A stretch of DNA of 64,000 bases from Congeria kusceri. Taxonomy: Eukaryota > Mollusca > Bivalvia > Myida > Dreissenidae. Every line of letters begins with the position of its first letter. The first letter of the stretch is position 1. A program made the translations under genes and the position numbers. Shown here piece after piece: positions 14,058 to 26,289 of this stretch. Location: positions 42,300,225 through 42,364,224 of the forward strand of contig CM051024.1 of assembly GCA_027627225.1 (NCBI GenBank). The letters run 5' to 3'. A model generated the notes under the pieces. The model ran no database searches. It saw only the letters and a program-made list of their open reading frames with translations, and was not told the origin of the DNA.

Positions 14058-16396
14058 ATGGCCGACATTCTAGACGCTAACCATCGACGACCTAGACAAT
14101 TTCGACGAGTAAACAGACAATTAACGGATTTTGACGACAACGAACTACGGAGACGGTACAGATTTTCGACGACAAGTATTCACACGCTTGTACGTCATGT
14201 ACACTGTGAATGAGTGGATGAGGCGATGAGGCACCTTGCAGGGTAATCGTATATCTGTACACTTTAGTGATCGTGCCTCAAACAGTTGTTTTTATGTTGG
14301 TCCATTTGTGAACATTTATCTTTTTGGGTACTTAAATGGTGTTTACATCACCTTTCTATTTCGAAACTTCGTCATATGATGTTTAACCCCAAGTGTCGTG
14401 CATTGACAGTTCCAATTAATATTGTGAAGATAGTTGAAATCTTACAATTATTTAATGTCTCTGTGATGCCATTGAATTTGGCGTAGTGCATTATATATAG
14501 AACCGTCTTTTGGTCATTGGATCATTTATGAAAATTTGAAATTATGTATTTTATATACAATAAAACAAAATGTTTCTTTCAGGCAGATTTACAAGCGTTA
14601 ACGCCGCCTGGCCCAGCTCTTGTCACGACGCCCATGTTTTTAGGGTTTCTAAACTTTGTCGGCACCTCGAGACCACTCATCAAGGTTAGTTTCATGTTGA
14701 TAGTTTCAACATATCATGCAGATCATGCGCAAATACATGATTCAGCAAGAGTGAACAGAATCATTCATGCAGTACATTCCAATCTATGTTGTATTATACA
14801 ATTTGCAAAACAATAACATTTAAATTGCGCGATACCATAGCTTGGCTTCCATGAAGCATAACATGAGATGAATGTTGATATTGTTGTTACTTTTATACTA
14901 TTTTGCGTTAATGTGCACAATTTTAGTTATTAGTGTAAGGGTCGTATGCATCTTCCAACCCTTCTACATCCGTTAATCTATATATGCATACATATACACA
15001 CGTTTGTAAAGCCGGGCCCGGCTAGCTCAGTTGGTAGAGCGATGGGCTCTCAATCCGGGATTCGTGAGTTCGATACCCGGCTCGACCATTAAATGATGTC
15101 CACGGCCAGTCTCCCCGTACCTCTGATTCAAGTAGGACAGTTGTCAGTTACTGGCATAAATATGTGCAGTTGGAACTGGTAAACCGCTTAAAATGGCTAA
15201 GCTTGCCCAGGAATGTGTGAGTCGGTTAACTGACTGAAATATTGTTAAAAACGGCTAAAAATCTAATCAAACAAACAAATAAAAAAAACAAGTTGTATCG
15301 AATTCTACTTGCGTATTTAATGTGTGATGTAACTACTTGTGTTATTGCAACTGTAAACTATTTTGAAACGATTGTTTTATCGCATTCAATTCAAAGAACT
15401 ATTTACATTTTCTTTGCACGCATATAGAATTAAATGTGTGGTTTTCAAATTAATGCAGATTTCCAGCGAGGTGTCTTACTCGGAGACGCAGGATATCCTT
15501 GCAGACCGTTTCTGATGACACCATACGCAAATCCAGGTGATATTGATTGGGATAAGTGAATAAAATAAATAATGTTTTGTGGTATTTGTATCATACTGCG
15601 AATTGCTAACTTTTTTGTAAGATTTTAAATTTGTTTAAGTATCATTGTTAAACGCAAGAGACATACAGATATAGTATATTATACTCAAATGGTTTAAGTG
15701 TGTTATTGTATATATCAAGGTGAATAATAATGTATGTATGTATGTTAATTAATACATGTATTACATTCTACTTTCTATTTTTTTAATTATATATAAAAGC
15801 AATTGTATGTAACTACGTTTCTTATACATGCAGTCAGTGACGCAGAACAGAGGTACAATCATGCCCATATGGGGAACCCGCAACCTCATCGAAAGGGTGT
15901 TCGGAATGTGGAAGCGGAAATTCCATGTACTTCACTCAGAGGTATACGTTGCCTACATTAAGCAATGATGTAGATACCCAATTTCAGTGTTAATTTAAAT
16001 TTAATAGGACATGCATTTTTAAGTTAAAGGCTGCTTATAGTTATTTTAGACACAATAAAAACATTCCATGTGATATATGTGATTTGGTTTACACAAACAA
16101 TGATCCAAAATATTGTAAACTTGCATTTCCAATGAAAATCAAACCATGCCATCAAGTTGCATTATCGCTCATTTGACGGTGTGTTCATTTAATCTTTTGA
16201 GCAGATTAGAATGAAACCAGAGCAGTGCAGCAAGATCATAGTGGTCTGTGCCATTCTGTACAACCTGTCCATCCTGTGGAAGGAACCAGATGTTATTAAT
16301 GAAGTTCTGGACGACCAACCACAGCCCGAGCAATACCAGGGACAGATGGATGGCCGCGGTGTAAGGGCCCACATCACACGCACGTACTTCAGCTGA
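14058..16396 (+). pseudogene. Harbinger (HARBI1-like) transposase, broken and missing its first catalytic exon
   Basis: DDE nuclease that cuts and rejoins Harbinger elements. Exon 1 (14,058-14,213) starts MADILDANHRRPRQFRRVNR and includes LTDFDDNELRRRYRFS, typical of the N-terminus, but then stops. Exon 2 (14,583-14,684) has ALTPPGPALVTTPMFLGFLN, matching the region after it. Exon 3 (15,459-15,536) has [19 protein letters not shown], holding the second catalytic Asp. Exon 4 (15,834-15,941) begins [11 protein letters not shown] and then changes frame to [18 protein letters not shown], with the catalytic Glu. The last exon (16,205-16,396) reads IRMKPEQCSKIIVVCAILYN and ends RAHITRTYFS-stop. The exon with the first Asp, expected between 14,684 and 15,459, was not found; a SINE-like repeat lies there. 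Not functional as read. Confidence 0.85.
15014..15291 (+). mobile_element. tRNA-derived SINE inserted in the Harbinger transposase
   Basis: The head resembles a tRNA. GCCCGGCTAGCTCAG (A box region, 15,016-15,030) is followed by TTGGTAGAGC and a B box GTTCGATAC (15,068-15,076). The acceptor and T stems do not pair, so it is not a working tRNA. A conserved-looking body follows (GGACAGTTGTCAG, GTGCAGTTGGAACTGG, TTGCCCAGGAATGTGTGAG), ending in an A-rich tail with CAAA repeats. Head, body and A-rich tail are the layout of a SINE mobilised by a LINE. The exact 5' edge is uncertain by a few bases. Confidence 0.75.
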
Positions 16397-16499
16397 GGTT
16401 AGTATTAAGACTTAGTATTGGGTGTCAACATAAAAACAGTTTGATTTATCTTTTTTTTTTATTCCAGACCAGTAATATATAAACTGAGATAAACAAATC

Positions 16500-16614
16500 T
16501 TAGATCTAAATAGATAATTTATATCCCAGACAACGTTTGATAGTCGGGTGTATTAAGTTAATATACCAGAATATAAAACGTTTTCTGGGGTATAAATTAT
16601 TTATTTAGATCTAA
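16500..16614. repeat. Short inverted-repeat element
   Basis: TTAGATCTAAATAGATAATT and TATCCCAGA at the left are mirrored by TCTGGGGTATAAATTATTTA and TTTAGATCTAA at the right, about 30 bases per arm. MITE-like; lies within the Harbinger. Confidence 0.7.
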
Positions 16615-16696
16615 TATTTCGGGATGGCAACGAATAGCACAATTGATATTCGAATATTCTATTGATAACGTATTAGAATATTTGATCGTCGGTTGC

Positions 16697-16702
<6 letters not shown>

Positions 16703-16746
<44 letters not shown>
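16703..16746 (+). repeat. TTA trinucleotide microsatellite
   Basis: About 14 perfect TTA units just downstream of the Harbinger transposase end. Confidence 0.95.
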
Positions 16747-16747
<1 letters not shown>

Positions 16748-17829
16748 GGTAATGTTAAAAAGACTTGAGGTATGTAATTGCTACAAACGTACGGCTAGAA
16801 AACCGCGGCGAATACACGGACAAAGCGCTTCATATTCAGAAATATGTTTTGTATTACATTTGAACAAGAGTTACACTTCAATTGTATGCTTGTTGACAAC
16901 TATGCTGCCTGTTCCCACGACTTTCAAACATGTGTTCAGAGTACCACAAACCATCGGATATACCTAGGGACGCGATGCGTTATTTCAGGGCACATGTACG
17001 CAGTAACACCAATTAGCATCCACAAGACGCTTTAATCTCCTACTACTGATAAAGAGACAAAAAATAGGCCACATAATAGAATTAACATGAAGTAATAATT
17101 AACAACAGTGTGCTAGGTCGACTTTGACAACTATCCTGCGTACTAGTGAAGCTAAGGCGACATCAAGGCTTGATATTTGCATGCTAACATTGACATATAC
17201 TGTATTTTGTATGCTTAATAAAATTTAATAAATCGGACATGTAAGTATTCGAATATCTAAAACATATTCTAATATGTGTTATTATTTGCATATTCGAACA
17301 TTTGTTGCCATCTGTAATATTAACCCATTTTTTCCAATAAGGCGTCCGCCAGTCTGGAACACTTTGTCCAGCAGTCAAGCTGGACCTCCTGGACCTCAAT
17401 TGCTTTTTTGTAATACTTCATATGTAGATCCTTAACATTGTTGGCCTGCAATAATACGTGTACGTTATTTATATTAGTTAATAATTATAGAGTAGCAACA
17501 GACAAGTGACGCACAAATCTACACCACGCTCCCTCTCAAATCTTTATGTTATAAACAGTAAATATGCGTTAAAGGACGAAAAATATATATTTGCGCAGTT
17601 TTATTGTTATTCAATCACTTGCTTAATGGCAAGTCGATCAAACAGTTCAGGTCTATTGGGCAAAATTCTTTTTGCAACCAGTATATCAATTGCCATCAGT
17701 TCGAAAATCCTGTACTATTCTCTGCCAACGTGATGTCATTATACATAGTCTGACATGTGTAGTTATATATTTTGTATGAACCTGTTCCTGTTTAGTTGAA
17801 CTGAGTGGGATTCCTCCTGTCTCGATTTT

Positions 17830-18535
17830 TAGTTCACCTGAGCACGAGGAGCTCAAGGGTCAGCTTTTGTGGTCAGCGGTTGTCCGTCGTCCGTCGTCAT
17901 ATTCCGTCGTCGCCCGTCGTCAACAATTGACTTTAAAAATCTCCTCTGAAATCGCTTGGTGGAAATCAACCAAACTTGGTATGAATTATCCTTGGTGGCC
18001 ATCTTACCAATCTATTTCAAATTATTTTGATTCGTTAAAAAACATGGCCGACATAGGGGCGAGGCCTTTTTTCCTTATATGACTATATAGAAAACATTAA
18101 GAACGTTCTTGTCCGAAACCACTGGTCAGATTTTAAAATAATTTCACACAAATGTTCCTTTGGTGACCATCTACCAAAATACAAAAATTATTTTGATACA
18201 TTAAAAGACATGACCGCCGGGGGGCGGGACCTTATTTCTTATATGTATTTATTGTAAACTTTAAAAATATTATTGTGAGTAACCACTGGTTTAATTTCGA
18301 AATAACTTCACACAAATGTTCCTTGGGTGTCCCTCTACCGAATTCCTTCGGTATATTATGATTTGTAAACAAAACAAAAGATGGGTGCCAGGGGACATTG
18401 TAGTTTTCCTTGTATGACTTTATTGAAAACTTGGAAAATGTTATATAACCACTATATGGATTTTGAATAATTCCATATAAACGTGCCATTATGATTTATT
18501 AAACTAAGGTGAGCGTCCAAGGGCCATTTTTGCCG
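17830..18535 (+). repeat. Dispersed bivalve-type repeat (CACCTGAGCAC ... TTGTCCGTCGTC)
   Basis: Starts GTTCACCTGAGCACGAGGAG, followed by CCGTCGTC repeats. Three or four diverged units of about 140-160 bases follow, each with a CACACAAATGTTCC-like and ACATGGCCGAC-like motif, and it ends GGTGAGCGTCCAAGGGCCA. I recognise this layout from many bivalve genomes, from memory. No coding capacity. Confidence 0.65.
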
Positions 18536-19035
18536 TCTTGTGTAAATTCCGACTTTGATTTATTAAATGACTTTTGCTATATGAATGATACCTTTCCACT
18601 CTCTTTTTTCAGTCCGTTTGGATTTTGGAACATTTGCAGTTGCATAATAACAAAAACCGGCGTTGTCTTCATTTTCTGGAGCATCATCTATAAAATTATT
18701 TCAGAATATGTATTGTTTGCTCCGGCAGAAATGACAGCTTGTATGTTATTTATACGAATCATGCCAATATAGTCAGCAAATATGACAGCACATACAATGT
18801 TTGTTTATTTCATTATGTTGAATGCAACACAATATTTATGGTTGCCAATATACAGTACGTTTATATTTAAATAGGAATTAAGAAGATTATAAATGCAGAT
18901 GTACCTGCAATCCTCACAACGGGACTTTTTGGCAAACCTGTTAAATAGAAATTATAGAAATTATGATCAGTTGAGGAAGTAGTAGCTGAAGAGTTTTTAT
19001 ATTATGAATATTATTGTTATTATTATTATTGTCAT

Positions 19036-19055
19036 TATTAGTAGTAGTAGTAGTT

Positions 19056-19137
<82 letters not shown>

Positions 19138-19154
19138 CAGTAGTAGTAATTGTT

Positions 19155-19199
<45 letters not shown>

Positions 19200-19200
19200 A

Positions 19201-19289
<89 letters not shown>

Positions 19290-19332
19290 ATAGTAGAAGG
19301 AGTGGTAGTAGTAGTAGAAGTAGTAGTAGTAA
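19036..19332 (+). repeat. TAG trinucleotide microsatellite
   Basis: Nearly 300 bases of TAG with a few TAA, TTG and GAAGG interruptions, inside the Harbinger and the possible nested element. Long Ser, Val and Tyr frames are artefacts. Confidence 0.95.
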
Positions 19333-21509
19333 ATTACTATAGGTTGCACTATAATTATTATTAAATTACTATCGGTTGCACTATAAAGGAATTTAAATGA
19401 ACTGACATATTTATTATTTCAAATATATTACAGTAATACTAATACCTTCATTACCCGTAGCAGGCACGCTCGTAGCACCTGTAAACAAAGCCGATTTTAT
19501 TATTACCAATTAAATGATAAAGTTAATTAAACTAAGTAATATCCCATTGAAGTACCTCACTCAGTTCAACTAAACAGGAACAGATTATGACATAAAATAT
19601 TGGTACATTCCAATGAACGTTAATTCGCGTACTTCAATATATGGGCACATATAAACAGACAATGACATTCTTTATAATGTTTATTATATTTAAATAGTTT
19701 GAAGTAACTATACATATATAAATTACTAGAGTCAACTAAATAAATGTTCGTTGCAAAATAGTTACACGATCCTAAAATACCCGTGTAATACAATGAGACA
19801 TTCCAATGCTTATATCGAAAATCTTCATATTCTATACAGTTCAGATAGTATTTTTCGTCGGATTGGTGTTCATTTTATGAGTCGAGTTCACGGATGTTTT
19901 TACATTCCAAAATGAAATAAGCCTATAATCGGATTTAAAAATTTGCATCATACGTGATTGAAGTGTGAATGTGAATAACAGTTGCTTGAAAACATAGATG
20001 TTGAACGTTAAAAAACTACCAACAAATCACAACGCATTCCGGACGTAGTTTAATAATTTGTTATGTGTGTGTGACAATCCGGGTGTGAATACGTGAATAT
20101 CGCTAACAAAGTGAGGTTACACTCTGAACATCTTATTTAAAATGGTTATATGAATTGAAATGCATACCTTCCCACAAAATGATTTGCATATTGCTGTTCC
20201 CATTGTTGGATACAGGAACTTCAGTTGGAGCTGTAATAATATTTAAACGTATATAAAACAAATTGACCAAATTGACATTCATAGTTACTGTGGAGATAGT
20301 GTACAACTCAATTAAATATGTATGTATTGTCGGAAATACTAACATAATAACATAAGTTATGTATAGCTTCTGAACGACATGATAAAACAGATTTAATAAA
20401 ATTGGATTATTTGAGCATTTCAGTTAATTGAAGTGATAAAAAAAAGTGGCTATACTCTGGCGATTTGGGATATCCATTGACACGGGCATTGTGGCAGACA
20501 TTATTTTATATTATGAACAGAGTACTGGGATTAAACTCACTAAGACGTATGACAATTTTACAGTTACCAGTACAACATATCGCTGATATCATCAACAGCA
20601 ACTAAAACAGTTAAAAGCAACAGGAATACCAGCGATCAGGCTCTCACAGCTTGCAGCCCCAGGGATGCCGCTAAACGATGCCAGTCCCAACATCAGATCT
20701 ACAATCCCCTGGCTGGTAGCAGACATTGCCGGGAGTGGCGGGCCACCACCAGTCTGCGTCAGACTTATCCGTTCATCGGTGTAGTATTTTTTTGCCTTCT
20801 TCACCTTTGGTATATTCATCATTCATATCAAACGGCAATTTACTTCAATATTATTTCAATATTAATTTTAAAACGTTACTAAAATCTTTCTGATACCAGT
20901 GTGTGCAGTATTTCTTTAAATGTTGTTTATTTCGCTGTTTTTAATAGAAAACTTGGTACGTCTACACTATAGTGTCAGGACGCAAATATCTAGTATATAC
21001 TGTACAGAATGGTTAATTTAGACACATAATAATAAAATGGCATTATTTGCACAATATATTCATAATTGATGCATCGATTGATTGATATCTGTTTATGTAC
21101 ACACAATATTCAATTTATTATTTATAGAAATAAATTAATATAAACGAAATATAATCGTTGATCCATATAATTTATAAATATTGTACCATATTTCGCCACT
21201 TCTCTTTCACTTGATCTACCGACCGCGGCCCATTTCCAATCGCGTTAATTTGGTGCGTTATTTCCCTCCATATTTTCTCTTGCATGGCTTTTGTGTTCTT
21301 GTTTATACCCCCGCTGGCATGCTTAGCGGTGAGGCGATTTAGGTGTATTTGCATGCTACTTTCCAGCACTTCGATCTCACTGTACGAGAACTGTTTCGCC
21401 CTCTTAGATACACTAACGTTACTGTCATTGACGGCCATATTGTTTGTTTACAAACTCGTCGTCTGACATAACGCGCCAAATGTACGTCATATTGAAATGC
21501 ATTATGGGA

Positions 21510-21690
21510 ATGTTTTGGTTAGTTTAACCAGCGGTTAAATTACACTCTGCGTGGTTTGGTTACTTTGCGGTAAAGCGGTTTTATACAATCGACTTACCAT
21601 GACGGTTACCTAACCAGAATTACCCCAAATATACCAAGGTTTAATATTTAACCGCGGTAAAAATATACCACTGTTTATACAATTGGGTGC
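21510..21690 (-). repeat. Right end of the Harbinger element (TIR and subterminal repeats)
   Basis: Ends TTGGGTGC, the reverse complement of the left end. It is rich in TTAACC, GGTTA and TTACC motifs, and the AACCAGCGGTTAA motif also occurs near the left end (13,919). Confidence 0.8.
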
Positions 21691-22308
21691 AGATGTTTAT
21701 TTAATGATTGAATTTAAATGTGGTTGCGTTCATGCGATTATGAACGCAATGGTCAAACTGGAAAATCCATGATGCGCGCTATTGGTCAATTGGAAATATA
21801 TTGCAACCAAGGCAATTGAAAGCATGTGATTCAGATTTTCTAAAACATGCTTAAGAATAAACTTTATGCAACACTAACTTAGTATTCCCTATGTATATTC
21901 ATACAACCTCTAAGAGGCTATACAACAATAAAATATGATCAAATGTCACGCAGTGAAATATGTATTTAAATAGATTTTATAAACATTAATTTGTCTACAA
22001 ATAATATATACTATATTATCATGTCGGTAATATGAATTAGTATGATTATACCAGGTGCAGCAAACGCGGCGAACAGACACTAGAACAATGTGTTCCAAGA
22101 GGTTTCTCAGCTCAACTCAACTCAAATTTATTGTACATATAGGCCTCTTGCCCAAAATACAGCATATATACAAAAAATATGAAAACCATCTTGAAAGTTT
22201 TGATATAAACAGTTAATAGTCGTAGTTTCGATATGGAAGCGTTGACAGCATCTACATGTTTACATCTTTAGATTTTTTTAAACAATGTTACTTTTCAATT
22301 TCATTCAT

Positions 22309-23856
22309 TTATTGAAAAATGTAAAATGCCTTTAGTTTAATAGATTCAACATACTCAGTTTTCATCAAATTGATAAACGACATTTGATCTCTTTGACCAC
22401 TATACCAATTAAACAAATGGTTTATTACAATTTCGTTGTAAAGCGGACATTTGAAGAAAGCATGCAAATCATTTTCAACAATACTTAAATCAAAACGTGT
22501 TAAGCAGTAGAAACATAGTATTTCTTCGCGATTTACATTGAAGTGACGCCCGAGCTCAATATTTAGTTTATGGATCGAACATCTAAAACGCGTTAAAGAT
22601 CGCTTTGATTTAAAAAACAAATCAATGGATAATTTTTTGTCTTGATTTAACAACGATTTAAATTGCGTGTAGGTATCGCAACGCGTTGAAGTTTCTGTAT
22701 GGTTATGCCAACGTTGGGTCATACGATCAACGACGCGCGGTTTAAAACTGTGTACGAATAGATTAATGTATCCGATATCCTGCGCAACCCAGCTATATCC
22801 AAAACCAAATTTAAGGAGCAGATCCTTAATGTAAGTTGCCCATGTTCTCCTTCCAACATCGTCTAGTGAATTTATCATTTTATAGCAATTAGCAGGATAT
22901 CTGTGATTTGGCATATGTAATAGTCGTCCCCAGTATTTGATACATTTTGTGTAATAGTTAATACATAGGAGCAAACAGCCACATTCACCTAGTACCATAC
23001 TGGAATTTACCGTAGATTTAAACTCTAGACAATATTTAAAGAATTCTATTTGAGATCTTTCAATAATTTCACAGTAGGCGGTACCCCAGATTTCGGCTCC
23101 AAAAGTTAATATTGGATCGACCATGGAGTCAAATAACTCAAATGTCTCCGTATGTGAGAAGTAACCGTATGGTTTTTGGTATTGTCTAATGGAAAATGCC
23201 GATTGACGTGCCTGTACTGCTAATTTTGTGTTAGCGGCTGTCCATGACAGTTTAGGGGTAAATATCAAACCCATGTATTTATAAACATGTACAATTTTTA
23301 CATGTTGGACATTTAAAAACCAATTTTCATAATGACGGAGCGGTCCGACGTTTCTAAAAACAATAATTTCGGTTTTATCTAAATTACCTTGCATTCCCGT
23401 ATATTGACAGAAGCTCGCTATAGCGTTGAGTTGCAACTGTAAATTATTTGCCGGGTCAGCACAATTAGCTATGTCATCGGCGTACATTAAACAATATATG
23501 TCTGGAACTTCGTTTGTTATAAAAATGCCGTTCCTATATTTATTCTTGAGATAAGTCTCTAAATCATTTGTATACAGGGAAAATATGGTCGGCGAGTTTA
23601 AGTCCCCTTGTCTGGTACCAACGTTACAGGTAAACGGATGGGTGACAGCGCTACCTTCAACTTTGACGTGCGCGCGTAATTTTGAGTACATTGACGTAAG
23701 TACTTTCACTATTTTACCGTTCATTCCCTTTTCTAAAAGGTTTGGAAACAATTTAACATGGATTACGCTGTCAAATTCCTTTTTAAAATCGACGTAAAGC
23801 ACATACAAACGACCACCGGCTTCAAAATGTATTTTTGAACCATACTCTGCAAACAA
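22309..23856 (-). pseudogene. LINE reverse transcriptase core and C-terminus
   Basis: The longest open frame in the window, about 515 codons. It holds RT motif A (YVDFKKEFDSV), motif B (GTRQGDLNSPTIFSLYTND), the catalytic YADD, motif D (LDKTEII) and the thumb region (YKYMGLIF). A Cys/His knuckle near the end is common in this LINE group. The ATG at 23,856 is internal and not a real start; the frame should join the upstream RT part at about 23,830. Confidence 0.88.
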
Positions 23857-24443
23857 AATAGATTGTCAACTACAGGGTACCCTGCCCGAAAACCCGCTTG
23901 TGATTCTTCAATAATATTATTTTGTCCCGCCCAAGCATGTATTCGTTCGTTGATTATACACGAAAATATTGTGTACATTACGTTGATTAATGAGATTCCC
24001 CTATAATTACTTGGCTCATGTCTGCTACCCGATTTTAAAATGGGCACTATAATACGTTCACACCTTAAGTCTGGAAAAATACCTGTGTCTAGAACTTGAT
24101 TAAAAAGATTAACCAAAATAGGTATAATTTCTTGTTGAGTGTTCTTATAAAATTCGGCACCAATGCCATCAATACCATGCGATTTACATAGTTTTAATTT
24201 AGTAATGCTCTTTCGTATCTCATCCTTTGTTATAGGTCTATTTAAATGGTATGTATTTTCCATGCTGGGAGTTTCTATGTCACTAAAATCAATAGTATCT
24301 AAAGGTATTTGTTCTTCTGTATACAGTAATGAGCGGAAATGAGACATCCAACTATTTGGGGTAATAATGTTTGTGTTTGATTTAAGCCTTTTTGACCCTT
24401 TCACTAGTCGCCATAATGTTTTGGGATTATTCCGAGCTTGCAC
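23763..24443 (-). pseudogene. LINE reverse transcriptase N-terminal part
   Basis: Contains fingers-region motifs of RVT_1 (PITKDEIRKSITKLK, HGIDGIGAEFYKN, RCERIIVPILKSGSRHEPSN, ESQAGFRAGYPVVDNLFCLQ). The true frame leaves this reading near 23,830 and continues in the frame of the RT core, so the two pieces are one gene split by a frameshift. Confidence 0.85.
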
Positions 24444-25060
24444 TTAGGCGACGCGTTTATTTCTCTTGTGCGATACAGATTTCGCTTTAAAACGACGTTC
24501 GGGAATTTTTATAATTTATAACATCGACGTATTCGTCCAGCGGAAACGTCTTAAAATATCATATTTACTTCGTTTTGCCTCTGTACTTGACGTATCCCAC
24601 CATTCAGGATGCGAATGTTTACGTTTAGGTACACATTTTTGGCGCATATTATCAGCGGACATCTTATAAAGCAGTAATATTTTATCTACGGCCACATTAA
24701 TATTCGTGTCTATTGACATTAAAATACTATCTTGTAAATATTCAAAATGTACGTGAAATCTGTGTAGGAATTCGTTAGATTTACAGTTATTCCAAAATAA
24801 CGATCATAATTCATAACCGTATGTACTTCATCATGTTCTTTTCGATTTTCAGGTGTAGTGGTGAATTTTAACAGTGTATATAACGGAAAGTGGTCATAGT
24901 CATCACACATTTCAACCCTAAAAAATAATATCCAGTCAAACAATTCAGACAACACTATATACTAGTCAACAACACTATGGTCATCGTTTGCTACACAAGT
25001 AAAGTTTCCTTCTCTGTCATCAAAAATCCTACCATTAACAATATGTACATTATGCGTACA

Positions 25061-26289
25061 GCACAATTTTCAACACTAGCAACTCCGCCAACAGCAGGAA
25101 TCCAAGACACACACATGTTCCAGTAGCAGACCGGAATTCAAATTAAAAATAGAAGTTGAACAGATCATATGAGTCGCATACACGAGGTGGACAAGGTTAC
25201 ATGTTTACCAGTGCAACAAGAAATACCAGTATGCCAATAGTCTATAATTAACCTCCAACGGAAGTTTGTATCTATCGTATGCCATGGTTATTTTCCATTG
25301 CGTTCAGCTACGAAATGCTATTGTGTTATTTAACATTTCAGTATACATATCATCCTTAATCACCGATCCGCTCTTAAACAATTGCTATCCTGAATCAAGT
25401 ATTGATTTTTATGTGCCTTTGGTGGTACGTTGGACCATTGTTTCGATCGTTCACATGAAGCATAGTGATAACAGATTTTCGGCGCAAGAGTAATTTCTAT
25501 GAGCAAAAAAGTAAACATATTACACTTAAAATTATTCCGACAAAATATCAAAATCAAAATACTCATTCACGTTTTGTGTTCGATGTGTCGTATTATTGGT
25601 ATGAAATGTAAACATAAACCCATTCTTCGCAGCATGGTTTGAGACCCTATATGAGCACGTTATAACATGACAATACGGTGCTTCTTTTGCGCAGGTTTTC
25701 AGTGAAAATACTGCACGCATTCATGCATAACATGATTTACTATAAATATTATGATGTCGGATAAATAACAACCAAAATAGTTTGCACAAAATAATGACAT
25801 TCACTTCCTGATATACTTTAATATCTCATTCTGGGAAATGGACACGGGACGATCTTCGGTAAAGGTTGTCGGACGACTTCGTTAACAGTAATCGTAAACG
25901 CAATGTCACATTGATAAGTGAGTGGTGAAAAACGGTTATAAAATGGTATATGGTGTTTATTATGTTCAATTGTTAAGCATTTTGTACATTTCACTGTTGG
26001 GACTATGTACTAAAATATTAGTATACATCTAATATGAATAATATTATTAATTTATCTGGATTAAATGACAACATAATGCTCCAACTAATGGATGCGTAGA
26101 TTTAATAATTATAATAACGAAACCATGTGTTCAAAATATCTACAAGCGTTATTAAATTGTTAGACGAATGTATGATTACATTCATTAAGCTCATTTAGGA
26201 TTTTCTTACTTTGTTTAGTTAACTATTATAGCTTATTTTGAAAGACACAATATCACTGTCAATATCCAGCATTTTAAAGCCAAATTAGA
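25061..26289. other. Gene-poor stretch between LINE and DIRS remnants
   Basis: No further endonuclease sequence of the LINE is recognisable above about 25,060, and no other coding or repeat signal stands out. Confidence 0.5.

Larger units (their letters stand above)
17782..19583. mobile_element. Possible TIR element nested in the Harbinger
   Basis: A perfect 26-base inverted repeat occurs at 17,782-17,807 and 19,558-19,583 (both begin CTGTTCCTGTTTAG when read inwards). It encloses a bivalve-type repeat and a TAG microsatellite. No clear target duplication is visible and no transposase is inside, so this would be a non-autonomous insertion. Coincidence is unlikely for 26 matching bases. Confidence 0.5.
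17320..21438 (-). pseudogene. Harbinger-encoded Myb/SANT-like DNA-binding protein (NAIF1-like)
   Basis: Partner protein that binds transposon ends and brings the transposase to DNA. Exon 1 (21438-21187) starts at ATG, reads KRAKQFSYSEIEVLESSM and ends VDQVKEKWRNM, a Myb/SANT-like domain. Exon 2 (20804-20630) continues in frame as VKKAKKYYTDERISLTQTGG and later GLASFSGIPGAASCESLIA. Two short exons with good splice sites and matching phase follow (20230-20168, APTEVPVSNNGN; 19478-19446, ATSVPATGNE). The last exon (17445-17320) reads NNVKDLHMKYYKKAIEVQEV to a stop and looks like a C-terminal coiled coil. Its phase does not match the exon before it, so an exon is unseen or the copy is broken. The 19,446 exon lies inside a possible nested element and is the least certain. 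Confidence 0.75.
13895..21690 (+). mobile_element. PIF/Harbinger DNA transposon, decayed, with nested insertions
   Basis: A 7.8 kb unit is bounded by matching inverted ends: GCACCCAAAATGTATAAACAG at 13,895 and, reversed, GCACCCAATTGTATAAACAG ending at 21,690. Subterminal DNA on both sides is rich in GGTTA / TAACC motifs, as expected for transposase or Myb-protein binding. Inside lie the two genes diagnostic of the superfamily: a HARBI1-type transposase (plus, 14,058-16,396) and a Myb/SANT-like protein (minus, 17,320-21,438), facing each other. A SINE-like repeat, a bivalve-type repeat and TAG and TTA arrays have inserted since, and the transposase is broken. The flanking trinucleotides (ACA left, AGA right) do not match well, so the usual 3-base target duplication is unconfirmed. 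Confidence 0.85.
22111..25060 (-). mobile_element. 5'-truncated non-LTR retrotransposon (LINE), endonuclease end plus RT
   Basis: Copies itself by target-primed reverse transcription. In element order: an endonuclease C-terminal part (25,060-24,860: VHIVNGRIFDDREGNFTC, then DHFPLYTLLKF), a linker (HPEWWDTSSTEAKRSKYD, 24,605-24,560), and RT start motifs (24,443-23,830: CKSHGIDGIGAEFYKN, NYRGISLINV, ESQAGFRAG). After a frameshift near 23,830 the RT core follows (VLYVDFKKEFDSV; the polymerase motif YADD at 23,473-23,484). It ends with a C-terminal zinc knuckle (CFYCLTRF...H-x4-C, about 22,500-22,440) and a stop at 22,309. The 3' end carries TTGAG repeats (22,111-22,126). Stops and frameshifts make it inactive, and the 5' half is absent. 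The clade could be CR1/L2-like or a relative; I cannot decide. Confidence 0.9.

Noticed and set aside
15011..15090. Functional tRNA gene
   Set aside because: The A and B boxes are present, but the acceptor and T stems do not pair and a SINE-like body with an A-rich tail follows.
19004..19364. Poly-Ser, poly-Val or poly-Tyr proteins
   Set aside because: Artefacts of a TAG microsatellite.
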